A model generated the notes under the pieces. That model saw nothing but the letters and a program-made list of their open reading frames with translations, was not told where the DNA came from and searched no databases. The position numbers and the translations under genes were made by a program. From Hortaea werneckii (lineage: Eukaryota > Ascomycota > Dothideomycetes > Mycosphaerellales > Teratosphaeriaceae), in assembly GCA_037044905.1 (NCBI GenBank), contig JBAOKB010000030.1, forward strand, positions 1 to 64,000: a stretch of DNA of 64,000 nt, written 5' to 3'. Shown here in pieces: positions 11,327-21,664 of this stretch. The first letter of the stretch is position 1. Each line of letters begins with the position of its first letter.

Positions 11327-11545
11327 GGGCTAGCCAATGGACAATTGAAGGTGGGAAGGTGAGCTTTCTGTGAGTTGGTAGTATGTCTTCGTGAGATTTT
11401 TCTTTTCCGAGAGCAAGACACTAGGTAGATAAGATTATATGATTACAAAAATCGTCCCCTCCTACGACGGAGGAACAACAGCGAGATTCATCAAAGACGT
11501 GAGATATGTCATCTTCCAGAAAAACAAGTCCCATCAGAAAGTCTC

Positions 11546-12482
11546 TTAGGCCTTCTCATCTTCCTTCTCCGCCGCCTCGACCTCTTTCAGGTCCGACTCC
11601 TTCGGGACCTTGCCAGCGGCAGACCGCTTCGCGCTCGCGGCCGGTCCGCCTTTCGTCGCTGTGTCGTCGGCGTCTTCGTCCTGTTCATTCGGTCAGTCCA
11701 TCGCTCCCGTTTCTTCCTGACGCTCCCCGGAACCCCCCTTTCCCTTCCTTTTTTTCGTTCTATGGGGTTTGAGAGGAGTGGGTGGGATGGGTTGAGGATT
11801 CGGAACAACTCACCTCGTCGTTATCAGCGCCCGCCTCTTCCTCCTCGTCGTCCTCGAGCTCGGCCCCTTCGACTTCCGCGTCGTCTTCGCGTTCCGGTTC
11901 CTCGTCGTCGCCGACTTCCTCCGGCTGCTCGGTCTTTCGTTTCTTGGGCTTGGGTTCTGTTTACCAGAATCGTCAGGACATTTGGTCACATGAGGTTTGG
12001 GGGAGGTAACGCTGTCCAATGATGATGACAGTGATGTGGGACGCGCGCCGCGCGCGCGGGGTTTCTTACCAGCTGCCGTCTCCTTCTTCCCATCCGCCTT
12101 GCCCTGTGCGGCTTCCTCGTCTTCTTCCTCCTCTTCTTCCTCTTCCTCGGATCCTTCTTCTTCCCCCCCTTCTTCCTCGCTGTCTACGTATTCCTCTTCC
12201 CTACACGATGCATACGCGTCAGTTTCGTGATTCTCTCACGTGTATGCGCGACGCGTCGGGTCATCCGGTCTTGAATGAATGGATGCAGAGGAAATCAGGT
12301 TCACGACGGTCGCGTCGACGTCGCGACTCCATCCCGTGCAGTCGCGGGGCGATGCGACAGCGTGTTGGATGTAGGTTAACGATGGAGAGGACTTACTCTT
12401 CCGCATCGCTGTCTTCAGGCAATTCCTGCAGTTCTTCCTCCTCGGCTGGGTCGGCCTTTCTTTTGCTGCCTCTGGTGGCCAT
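11546..12482 (-). CDS. Small acidic, probably nuclear protein (164 aa)
   Basis: A four-exon gene: 12482-12397, 12200-12070, 11956-11814 and 11680-11546. All junctions are GT-AG and the phases match. The protein starts MATRGSKRKADPAEEEELQELPEDS. A long acidic segment follows (mostly Glu, with EEYVDSEEE), then a basic KPKKRK nuclear-localisation-like motif, a second acidic segment, and a tail ending DLKEVEAAEKEDEKA. The composition resembles acidic histone-binding or chromatin proteins such as prothymosin-like or Chz1-like proteins. No domain can be named, so any histone-chaperone role is inference. The stop is TAA at 11546-11548. It sits tail-to-tail with the HIR3-like gene, 219 bp apart. Confidence 0.7.
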
Positions 12483-13211
12483 GATTGTTGTAGTGCAATT
12501 TATTCAATTGATGGGTGATGGGGTGAGTTGTTCGTGATATGTAGGTGGAATTGCTTGGGGGACGTGTTCTAATGGGGGATTGATGAATGGGATCGTCGTC
12601 TAAAGCTGGGGGGAGGTTGGGGAGCTTGGGCCTCGAATTCCGTCATCCGCTATGGAGAAGGTTGGGTGGGTGCTGGCTGTCATGGCTGTCAGCAATATTG
12701 ACCGGGATTTGATGCTTATTCGATTAAAATCTACATGGGAATTAATTGGCATTTGATGGCGTCAAGCAGCTCACAACGGTTGATCAGGTTGATCAGATCA
12801 GACGCGCAAGCTTGGACTTTCCAGGTGCAATCACAGATCTGAACAAAGCCACCCGCGCACCAATGACGTACCCCTTCTCTTTTCTTGTCCCTTGATCGCC
12901 TCCTACTCTAAACACCCCTTCTTCGCAGCTCCCGGGGTGCACGCAAGGTTTCCCAAGAAAGTAAGCGAGTGGTTAGCTGCACTCAGAACTTAATCTTAAT
13001 CATCCTGCTGTACAACTCGACCGCCCGGGGGTTTGGGGTGTGCAAGAAACACTAATAAACACAAATCTTAGCTTCTTAGCTAGGGGAAGATTCACGACCG
13101 GGATTCGATCCATGTCGACCCAGGAATCCGGGTGATAGACAACATCAACATCAACATTCGATCTCAAATTCCAGTAACGGGGGGAGAGAAGCAAGAAAGA
13201 AAAATTAAAAA
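12483..13211. promoter_or_regulatory. Divergent intergenic region, 729 bp
   Basis: Promoter DNA between the acidic-protein gene (minus) and the DUF3292 gene (plus). It contains the inverted GATCA motifs TTGATCAGGTTGATCAGATCAG near 12780. The leader of the right-hand gene is A-rich just before its ATG. No RNA gene was seen. Confidence 0.45.
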
Positions 13212-15619
13212 ATGGAAGGCGTGTCCTCACTCAAGGACATAGTCCCCTTACCCGACACCGACGCCGCCTTGAATCCAGATAAAAAAGAAGTCACCCACGC
13301 CTTAGATGAACAGGCCACAGACAGCCACGCCCTCGCCGTGGCGAACCACGATGAAAAGGGCCATGCGCAGCAACAGCCGAAGCAGCGCGACCAGGAAACC
13401 GAAGTCAAGGATCTAGGCTGGAATGAATCCAAGGAGAAGATCCCGAGTCCCCTCGTCGGAGGCATTTCGAATGAGGACTTGTGGGTGCTTGTGAGGAGGT
13501 TTAATAAGGTGAGTTTTTTTTTTCTTTTTTTTTTCCTAATTGGTTTTCCAAGACAGATTTCTGTCTAGATCAAGGGAAGTGAACCAGAGGAAGGAAGGAA
13601 AAGGCAAAGAGCGCAATGTGGTGATGACCGTGCTACATTGCCCTCTTGATCCGATGAGCATCAAGGTCTTTGAACGATACTCGCTCAACTCACCACTGCG
13701 CTATGAATGTTGCTGTCCAGATTCGGAAGAGTTGCCTGACACCTCCTTTCTGCTCCGCCATTCTCTTGTTCAACCCAGTCACACCGTCACAGAAGATTCC
13801 CGAGCCCTTCATTAACTAGACTTCTTCTTACTAGCAAATGTACCACGTCAAAGAATACCCGCATCCCGTCCCAGGCAACCTCGATCTCAACCTCGCCGAA
13901 GATGAAGAGTTCTCGCCCGACAAGCTCCGCGCCAACTTCGAACGGCTCTACATGACGGTCGGGATCGGGCTGATGGGCGCGACGAAACAGATCGTCCGGT
14001 TACGATCCTGGCGCGAAACCCGCCGGACGGCAGCCTTCTGCGCCGCGTATTCCATCGCCTGGCTCTTCGACTTCATCGTCCCGCTATTGACGTGCACCTT
14101 GCTCGTGCTGATCCTCTGGCCGCCAAGTCGCGATATCCTCTTCCCGCCTGCGCCTATCGCACTCGTCTCCACCAAGACGGGAGGAGTGCAGAAGCCGAAG
14201 GCGGGTGTCCTGGGATCCACGGATTCCGCTACCGGCGCCCCAGAGAATCATAAGGGCGAGGCGGTCGAGGCCGAAGCGAGTAATTTCGTCAATAGTATCG
14301 CTTCCGTCGCGTTGTCGAGCGCCAGCGGGAAACACCCTCAGAACGATCCTTCGCCGGCTGAGGCGCAGGATGAGTCGGGCGATGCTCCTAATGAGCGCGT
14401 GCCGGATCCGACTACTATGGCTGTCAGCGCGAGCAATGCACGGGTCTCAGCGGGTGGTGGTGCGGGAAATGCCGAGGTCGATAAGACGAAGGTCCCCATG
14501 GAGACGGCCATGTGGAATAAGATGCGTCCGATGATGCATGGCCTGGCCGACGTGGCGGATACGTGGGAGCGTTTCGCCAACGCCTTGGATCCCACGCCGC
14601 CATTCCCCCGGGATCTCTATCGCCTCCGGCTCGCCACACTCATAGTCCCCCTCTTCGCCGCCTCCTTCTTCATCTCCAACTACATGGTCATGAAAGGGAC
14701 CACCTTCGGGATCGGCTTCGGCTTCTTCGGCGATCCCCTCATCACGCGCGGGCTCGACTGGCTCAACACCAATTTCCCCAAATGGCAAAAACTCCTCGAC
14801 CTCCGCAACACCTTACTCAAGGGCGTCCCGACCAACGCGCAGCTAACCCTCACCCTCCTCCGCATCGGCGAAGCCAACAAAGCCCCCTTACCCCCACCCC
14901 CTTCGTCCTCCGCCCCGCCCCCCGACCAACCCACCGAAGTCACCGACGCCCACCTCCGCGCCACGGGCGCCGACTGGCCTCTCAACGCCACCGACGAGGA
15001 ACTCCAAGAAGCCATCTCCCACGATCCCTCCGTCGCCCACGCCACCTCCGGCTCCGACATCGCAGCCGCCAAAGCCCGCAACCACGGCTCCAAGGGCTCC
15101 CGCGTGCTAAGCATGTTCAAGCACTCCGTCAAAGGCACGGTGGAAACTGCCCTCGGAGCCGACCACCTCAAAGCCAAAGCAGGGAGCGAACACGCGAAGC
15201 ACCGACTCGGCGTCATCCCGCATTCCCGCGCCGAGAACCTCTCGGGCCCCGTGGATTTTAAGGCGAGGTTTCATGGCCGCAAGGGGCACGCGTACATCTC
15301 GACCCGCGCCACGATCCCGTGTCTTTCTTTCTCCGTCGATAAAGGGATTGGTTCCTCGGGTTCCGCGGGGAAGGGGGACGAGGAGTTACATCCCATCTGG
15401 TCCGTCGCGATTGCGGATCTTGCCGAGGTGAGGAAGGTGGGCGGGTTGGGGTGGAAGGCGAAATTGGTGGTGGGGTGGGCACTGGATCGCGAGGTTGCGG
15501 ATGGGGTCGAGATTGTGGATCGCCGGGGGAATCGGTGGACGTTGACGGCGATGGTGCTCAGGGATGAGCTGTTTAATCGGTTGGTTGCTATGGGGGGCCA
15601 GAAGTGGGAGGCTTGGTAA
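13212..15619 (+). CDS. DUF3292-family membrane protein
   Basis: Two exons (13212-13508 and 13835-15619) are separated by a long 326-nt intron, GTGAGT followed by a poly-T stretch and ending CTTACTAG. The spliced product of 693 aa reads ...GGISNEDLWVLVRRFNK|QMYHVKEYPHPVPGNLDLN..., the hallmark of the fungal DUF3292 family. Two membrane regions are evident: residues ~170-200 (AWLFDFIVPLLTCTLLVLILW) and ~365-395 (LATLIVPLFAASFFISNYMV, then a Gly/Phe-rich FGIGFGFFGDP). The tail holds a PH/GRAM-like stretch with repeated beta segments ending MVLRDELFNRLVAMGGQKWEAW. A Pro-rich linker (residues ~450-475) separates these parts. No biochemical function is established for the family. The stop codon runs straight into a 25-nt A tract. 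Confidence 0.85.
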
Positions 15620-15642
15620 AAAAAAAAAAAAAAAAAAAAAAA
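15618..15642 (+). repeat. A25 homopolymer overlapping the stop codon
   Basis: Twenty-five consecutive A residues start inside the TAA stop codon of the DUF3292 gene. The tract is genomic and is followed by G-rich DNA. Confidence 0.95.
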
Positions 15643-16483
15643 GAGGGTTGATGGGTATGGGGGATGGGGGATGGGATGGGAAGGGTAGGGGGTGTGTCAG
15701 TGGATTTCTGGGAAAATAGGAGTTGGGAGAACAGATGACGGGGTGGGGAGGTTTTCTGAGAGCGAGGCTCGGGAAATGAGAATACTTCATTTTGTCTGTC
15801 TGGCATGAGAGTGCAGAGTAGGTAAGGTGAAGGGGGAAGAAGGATAGTCCGTCGATAACCAAAATGGGGTTATCAAATGAATTGATGAGTATTTGTGGTA
15901 TGGAGTCATGGTTCCCCTCTTTTATTCGTGGAGAGCGAGGTCATTCTCTCCAAGGTGGCTGTACCTCGTTCATCACCCGGCCTCCAACCTGAATCTTCTA
16001 GTCTTTCCATGCCTACCATATCGTGCCCAGGTGAATTTCTGGGCTGCAGCTTAAGGTAAATAAGTGATGCCTAAGGCAACCAAGATTGCGGGGCAGAGGC
16101 GGGGCAGGGAGAAAATGGGAACTTTTTCAGGGCGGCGGAAAGAGCCGGGCGGTCCCGCCGCAGACGCCAACAACGGGTTTCCGCCCGTTCCATTCATCGG
16201 AGTGAGAGAGAGAGTGTGTGTGTGTTAGTGAGTGAATGACTGAGGTGTGAAGTGTGTGAGTACTCAGACTACTGTACTGATTACTTACCACCAACTACTC
16301 CCTACTTCTACAACTACTACTCCTTCACTGGACTACTTCGTTACCTACCTACCTGTTCCGCTCTACTCACCAACTTTCAACCACTTAACTCCTTTCGGAC
16401 GAACGAGCTTCCCTCTCACCGATTATCTCATCCCGTCTCCCACCCATCCACATACACATACCAACACACCCACCGTCGGAAAG
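15643..16483. promoter_or_regulatory. Intergenic region and profilin promoter
   Basis: The left half is G-rich 3' flank of the DUF3292 gene. Just upstream of profilin there is a short GA/GT repeat (about 16204-16258). It is followed by roughly 200 nt of strongly pyrimidine-rich DNA (CTACTACTCC-type and CCACC-type) up to the start codon. Long CT-rich leaders are common in highly expressed fungal genes, which suits profilin. Confidence 0.5.
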
Positions 16484-17536
16484 ATGTCCTGGCAAGGTAA
16501 GCCGACCATCAAACCCATTCAGCTGAACTCTACATGAGATATCCTGTTTGCGGAGCATCCGAGATGATACGGAGACTAACATTCGTCTCTTCTCAGCATA
16601 CGTCGATCAGAGGTAACTACCCTCCTCCCTTCCTTCCCTCCTCCCCTCCTCGATCCAGCCATACCCTCGCCTCACCCGCCCAACCTCCCTTCCCCATCCA
16701 CGCCCCACCACACCAAAAGCAAAAGCAACCGAACCAAAAGAAAAAGAAGAAAACTAACCCTGTCCCGCGCAAAAACAGCCTCGTAGGCACCGGCAACCTC
16801 GACAAAGCCGCCATCTTCAACAACGAAGGCAACAGCGTCTGGGCCGCCACCCAGGGCTTCACCGTCTCGCCCCAGGAAATGCAAGAGGTCGTCACCGCCT
16901 ACAAGGACCCGGGCACCGATGGCGTCAAGCAGGTCCAGAGTACCGGGTTGCATATCGCGGGCGATCGGTTCGTCGTGCTGAAGGCGGATGAGAGGAGTAT
17001 TTATGGCAAGAAGGTTGGTTTTTTCCTTTTCATCTCTTTTTTTTTTTGGGGGGGGGGGGATGTCTTTCTGTCCTCTTCAGTTCGTTGCTGTGGCTGGGTG
17101 TCTGGAGATGTCTCTTGGGATGTGAGGACGTGTGGTGTGCATGTTACCCCTCCCACACTTCTTTTCCCCCAAATCAGGCTTACTACTCCATCACCACTCC
17201 CCCTACCCTGACCCTCCAGCACCCACCCCTGCCCGAATCAGCAGTTTCTCCCCGTCCTTGCCCTCCTCTCCTCGAGCATAACACACAGACAGAATGCACA
17301 TCTCCTCAGCCTCATCCTTTTAGAAACAAAGAAGGAGAAAGGGAACCCAATTGCGGAACAAGCTAACCCTTGTTTTTTTCCTTTTTCTTCTATAAATATA
17401 GGGCAGAGAAGGCGTCGTCATCGTCAAGACCACCCAGGCCATCCTCGTCACCCACTACCCGGAGACGGTGCAACCGGGCGCCGCCGCCAACACGGTCGAG
17501 CAGCTGGCCGACTATCTGATCAAGGTCGGGTATTAA
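16484..17536 (+). CDS. Profilin
   Basis: An actin-monomer-binding protein of the cytoskeleton that promotes ADP/ATP exchange on G-actin and feeds formin-driven assembly at hyphal tips; it also binds polyproline and PIP2. Four exons are seen: 16484-16496, 16597-16612, 16779-17013 and 17402-17536. They give 132 aa, the normal size. The product reads MSWQAYVDQSLVGTGNLDKA, then WAATQGFTVSPQEMQEVV, then LHIAGDRFVVLKADERSIYGKK, then GREGVVIVKTTQAILVTHYP, and ends VEQLADYLIKVGY. These are textbook profilin blocks, including the N-terminal W and C-terminal Y of the polyproline pocket. The first two exons are only 13 and 16 nt, and the third donor is the less usual GTTGGT. Identification is certain; the donor choice for the last intron is probable. 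Confidence 0.96.
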
Positions 17537-18116
17537 GCCGATTCGCTATTGAAGTGGAGTAGGAGGAGCGGAGGGGGAGGAGGAGGGTGATGAGGATGTA
17601 GAGGAACGGGAGAAGGAATGGGGGTTGGGGGTTGGGGGGGCGAGGATGGGGGGAAAAAGAAGGATGGGAATGGTGTTCGTCGTCGTCGTCTAGGACGGAA
17701 CGTCATCGGGGCGGGGGAAAGGAAGGTCCGGGAAACAGGGACAGAAAGAGAAAGAGGGAGTGGGGCGGAAATTTGTCGCTATGGATAATGCAAGACGAGA
17801 AGAGAGCAGGGATTGAATGTGTGTGGTGTTGTGCCCTTACACATCCCTAAAGAAGAAGAAGAAAGTAGTAGTAGTAGCGAGAAACGGTTCGTTAGTAGCA
17901 AAGAAGTATAGAAATAGCGAATTTTGCGTTGTTTGGCCCATTATTAGGGGGATAGAGAGAAATGCGGGATTTTATCTTTCCTCACTCCCTCTCTCCCGCC
18001 TCCTTCTGTTTTTCTCTTCTTCTTTTTTTTTTTTTCTTTTTTTTCAGGGTGAGGGTTTTTCTAAATTCGAGTTGAGTAAGAGGGTAAAATAAGGGGTATA
18101 TTTTACGAGGGGTAAA

Positions 18117-18164
<48 letters not shown>

Positions 18165-19097
18165 TCTTATCTATCTTTCCTGAAGTCCCTTACCCCCCTT
18201 CTTCTTCTCGCTGGGTCGGGGAGTTAGTTGGTCAATGATTGTATAGGAGGGGCAGAGAGGTGGGCAGAGGGGGGAGTAGGAAAGATAAGGATATCTAGGC
18301 ATAGTTTGGGTTTTTCCCCCTCCCCTTCCCTTCTTCTCTTCCCCCTCTTTTGGCTTTCTTGGCTTTCTTTATTGCCTTAGTTTTTGCCTTTGATGTTACT
18401 CCTCTTTCCCTTCCTTCCTTCCCCTCCTAAAAGTCCTCTTCTCCCCCTTCTCCTATCCCTGGACCGCCGTATCCCGCAGCTTTCTACTTTTGCTTTACTC
18501 TCTGTTTTTTCCTATTTGTCTAGTTTTTATGCTCCTCTTCCTCTCCCTATCGTCCCTCTTTTTCCTCCCTTGTTTCTCTCTGCTCCTCCTCCTCCTTTAT
18601 CTCCTACTTTCTCGCTCTCTAGGAAAAAAAAAGTTCATTAAGCTTCTTAAGAATAAGGTTTTCTCTTCGTGTAAGAAGAAGGAGAATATTGAAAGAGAGA
18701 GAAATAGGAAAAAGAAGAGGAAGAAAGGGGGTAGGAGAGGGGACCTCCGGAAGAGGGGCTTGGGAAGTTGTGGAAGTTTGTGGAACAGAAAATATGTATG
18801 GAATTTCTTTTCTCTCTCTCTTTTTTTCCCCCTTTTTTTTTTTGGTTCTTTCTTTTTGAGTCGGGTTATTGGCAAAAGATACGGAAAGGAAAGGGATAAT
18901 GCTCCTTCCCATCCCCCTTCCTCGATCCCCTTCCGCTCTTAATCCTAGAGGGGGGAACGAAGGTCTCCATTCCAATTTCATCCATCTTCCCATTCCCTAT
19001 GCGCCTAGATCTATTCCCTCACAAACTCTCGCCATCCTCCTCCTCCTCCTCCTCCTCCCCCCTCCGCTCCCCCCTCTCCTCACCCCCTCACCCCATC
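17537..19097. other. Non-coding, strand-asymmetric purine/pyrimidine region
   Basis: A 1.56-kb gap between the profilin 3' end and the 3' end of the metallophosphatase gene. From 17540 to about 17900 the plus strand is almost all G and A. A GA microsatellite lies at 18121-18161. From about 18300 to 18620 the plus strand is nearly all C and T, then GA-rich again to about 18780. Long T runs are present. Open frames here are low complexity and look spurious. Confidence 0.7.
18121..18161 (+). repeat. (AG)20 microsatellite
   Basis: An uninterrupted AG dinucleotide repeat of about 41 nt, ending before ACCTTC. Confidence 0.98.
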
Positions 19098-21266
19098 CTA
19101 CGCCCCCGCGTCCTCACACCCCCACGTCCGCTCCACCCACCCCCCAACCACCTCCGTCATCGTCCTCTCCCCCCACGCCACCTCCGTATCCCCTTTCTCA
19201 TACCCCTCCCCGAGAAACTCCAGCGCGGAGAGGATCCAGGGTTCGATGAAGGCGTTGTAGACTAGATCGACTTTTTCCGGGGAAGGAAGGATGGTGGTGT
19301 TAGCGGGGAAGAAGACCCTCGAGCCAACGCAGTTCGGCACGGCGAAGAAGCGGATCGGGTCGTGCAGGGTGTCGTCGCCTGAGGTGCCGAGGTCGTCGTG
19401 GGTTGTGTAGCCCGGGACGGAAGAAGGAGGATGGTTGGGGGACTCTTGTTCAGGATGGAGGGAGGGGAGGGAGGGGTGGGAGATCTCCCTACCGATACCG
19501 CTTGAGGGGGGGTTGTTGTTGGGGGGGAGGAGGGGGATCTGTCCTCCTACTCCTCCTCCCTTGCGGCCGGAAGTATTCTCCACCCTTTCTTCCTCCTCTC
19601 CGCCTTCTCCACTCCCCTCGAAACCCCTCTGCGGCACCATCGCCCTAACAAGTCCCTCCTGCACCGCCCTCTCCATCCCACTCCCTCCAAACCCCAACAC
19701 ATCCTCTTCCTCCTCCCTCCGCAAAATCGGCCCCTCGCTGTTCAACAGTCCCAGAACCCGATCGGCAGCGGAGAACGGCACATCCCTAATCATCCGGAAC
19801 CCGGACGTAAAGGGCGAAATGAGGAACGTAGAATCCAGTGTGAAGGGCCCCTCGAAGAGGTCGAAGCGGAGGGCACCAGTGTTGGTTAGGATGATGGAGG
19901 GTTTGTGGTTGTTGTGGTGGTGGTTGGCGGTGTTGGGGATGATGTCGGGATTGTTCGCGCTGGGTGAGGCGGTCGTATTGTAGGAGGCAAAACTCTCCGG
20001 TAGGATGCGATCTGCGAGGAGGGAGAGGAGGGAAGTTTTGGAGGGGTAGGGCGCGCGGTTTAGCCAGTAGGTTTGCGGCACGCAGCCGTAGGTCTGGTTG
20101 AGGTTGAGGGTTCGGCGGGCGTGCTCGATCTGGGCGCTGACGTTGCGGCCGTGTTCGGTGGGGAAGGTCTTGGAGGTGGTGTTGGAGTGGTGGTGGAAGG
20201 AGTGGAGGTTGTTGTCGATGTACATGCGGCTGTACTGGATGGACTTCTTGGTTCTTTGCGTGGAGCCGATGGCTTCTTCCTTCTCTCCATCTTCTTGTTC
20301 GTCCTCCTCCGTCTCAACATCTCCCTCTTTGTGCCCACTTCCTCCACCTTTCAACCCTTTCATTGAAAGAAACCCAATCGTTTCCAGATACCGTCCACTC
20401 TCAATCCCCATCGCTTTGTCCTCCCACCGCTTGAAGTCCCTCACATGTGTATGACCTCCGAAAAAGACGATCGGTGTATCCCACTTTACCGCCCTGATCG
20501 CCCGATACACCGCATCATACTCCTCGCTCTCCCTCACTGGCACATGTCCCGCCACGAGGAATAGATCCACATCTTTCTCCCGCAATGCATCCTGAAACCA
20601 TTTCTCTTTTAGAGTCTCCTGGACGGGTTGGACACGGGTGTTGTTCGCATTGTTGTGGAAGTTAAATAGGAAGCCAAAGGCGAGGATCCGGATCCCGTTG
20701 TTTTTGGTGGTGAACTTCCTATAACGTGCTGCGAGAGGACGGAATTCGGCGTCCTGCCCGTCAGCGTCTAGGTCCCGGATGTCGAGGTTGCTGGCGATGT
20801 AATTCTGTCGGTAGGCCGGGACTACGACGTCGGATTCCCGTCGGCTGGTGTTGGCCAGGTACAACTCGTGGTTGCCTGAAGTGATGACATCGATAGGTTG
20901 CTCTTCGAAAATGCCGTTGAAGGTCCAGTAGCCCTTTGGGTCGGAGGCATCATAGAGGCCGTTGCCTTCGACGCGATCGCCTGTGTCGATCAGGAGGAGA
21001 TCGGAGCCGTCGGCATCGGCGCGGTCGTGAAGGTGAGAGGCGAAGGAGATGTAGTCGCCCCAGTCGGCGGAGTATTGAGGTTCTTGGAGATGGCCGGCAT
21101 GCCAGCCGTGGGTATCGGTGGTATGGAGGAAGTTGAGGCTGTTCTTGCCTGAGGCCCAGGGGAGAGAGCGGAGTGGAGCGGAGATGGGGGAGGGGGCGGA
21201 AGGTTGAGCGGCGGAGGCGAGGTGGAGGAAGGTGAGGAGGACAGAGAGGGAAGATAATGGCGGCAT
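19098..21266 (-). CDS. Secreted calcineurin-like metallophosphoesterase / 5'-nucleotidase-type protein
   Basis: A 722-aa single-exon protein with an N-terminal signal peptide (MPPLSSLSVLLTFLHLASAA). It carries the ordered metal-binding motifs of the calcineurin-like phosphoesterase fold: DTHGWHAGH (residues ~51-59), DTGDRVEGN (~94-102), GNHELYL (~131-137) and GGHTHVRDF (~275). These bind the two-metal centre that hydrolyses phosphoester bonds. The second half contains the 5'-nucleotidase C-terminal-like region (ILTNTGALRFDLFEGPFTLDSTFLISPF). The overall arrangement matches the fungal vacuolar/secreted family that includes yeast YHR202W. A low-complexity Glu/Gly insert sits near residues 530-580. 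The natural substrate is unknown; nucleotides are plausible from family knowledge. Coding DNA alternates between C-rich and G-rich blocks several times. It is divergent to the SR-protein gene. Confidence 0.88.
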   Translation of the reverse strand: MPPLSSLSVLLTFLHLASAAQPSAPSPISAPLRSLPWASGKNSLNFLHTTDTHGWHAGHLQEPQYSADWGDYISFASHLHDRADADGSDLLLIDTGDRVEGNGLYDASDPKGYWTFNGIFEEQPIDVITSGNHELYLANTSRRESDVVVPAYRQNYIASNLDIRDLDADGQDAEFRPLAARYRKFTTKNNGIRILAFGFLFNFHNNANNTRVQPVQETLKEKWFQDALREKDVDLFLVAGHVPVRESEEYDAVYRAIRAVKWDTPIVFFGGHTHVRDFKRWEDKAMGIESGRYLETIGFLSMKGLKGGGSGHKEGDVETEEDEQEDGEKEEAIGSTQRTKKSIQYSRMYIDNNLHSFHHHSNTTSKTFPTEHGRNVSAQIEHARRTLNLNQTYGCVPQTYWLNRAPYPSKTSLLSLLADRILPESFASYNTTASPSANNPDIIPNTANHHHNNHKPSIILTNTGALRFDLFEGPFTLDSTFLISPFTSGFRMIRDVPFSAADRVLGLLNSEGPILRREEEEDVLGFGGSGMERAVQEGLVRAMVPQRGFEGSGEGGEEEERVENTSGRKGGGVGGQIPLLPPNNNPPSSGIGREISHPSLPSLHPEQESPNHPPSSVPGYTTHDDLGTSGDDTLHDPIRFFAVPNCVGSRVFFPANTTILPSPEKVDLVYNAFIEPWILSALEFLGEGYEKGDTEVAWGERTMTEVVGGWVERTWGCEDAGA

Positions 21267-21664
21267 GACTACGCTTACCTCTCAAGGTGTCTGAGCTGCC
21301 TGCGGTGCCTTACTACCAGGTCCTAAGGTGCACTGCTCGACCATCAAGGTACACCGTCGCCAGGTCGCAGCATGACGTCAAATTGAAGGGGAGCTTGGGC
21401 CATGTCGGGTGCGGCAACCGGGTGGTTGCAGCGAGCGAGACTTTCCATGTCTTCTTCCGCCGCCAAACTCTCATCTCGCTGTCTACACCACCCACGCAAT
21501 ACACACCGGACCTCCGCCGCCACGACCAACCCCACCCTTGTCACCTCAGCCATACGAGTCAGAAGGCCATGCGATTGCAATAGACTGCCCCTCCCCGACA
21601 CGTGACAGCGCATCATCCTGTCCGCTCCATTGGCAACGCGCTCCACCATCCCCCGCCAACCATC
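21267..21664. promoter_or_regulatory. Divergent promoter, metallophosphatase / RNPS1-like gene
   Basis: A 398-bp spacer between the two start codons. No clear TATA box is present. The right-hand start context is ACCATCATGGCC. An upstream frame start at 21602 in line with the SR protein is not an ATG, so it was not used. Confidence 0.45.

Noticed and set aside
10932..11333. Long frames rich in Pro, His or Arg on both strands over the 3' end of the HIR3-like gene.
   Set aside because: They are shadows of low-complexity GC-rich coding DNA.
15618..15642. The A tract as a sign of a retrocopied gene.
   Set aside because: The gene keeps a 326-nt intron, so it did not arise from a processed mRNA.
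18384..18993. Several frames of 80-150 codons in the purine/pyrimidine tract.
   Set aside because: They are Leu/Phe/Pro or Lys/Arg/Glu runs caused by skewed composition, without start context or conserved motifs.
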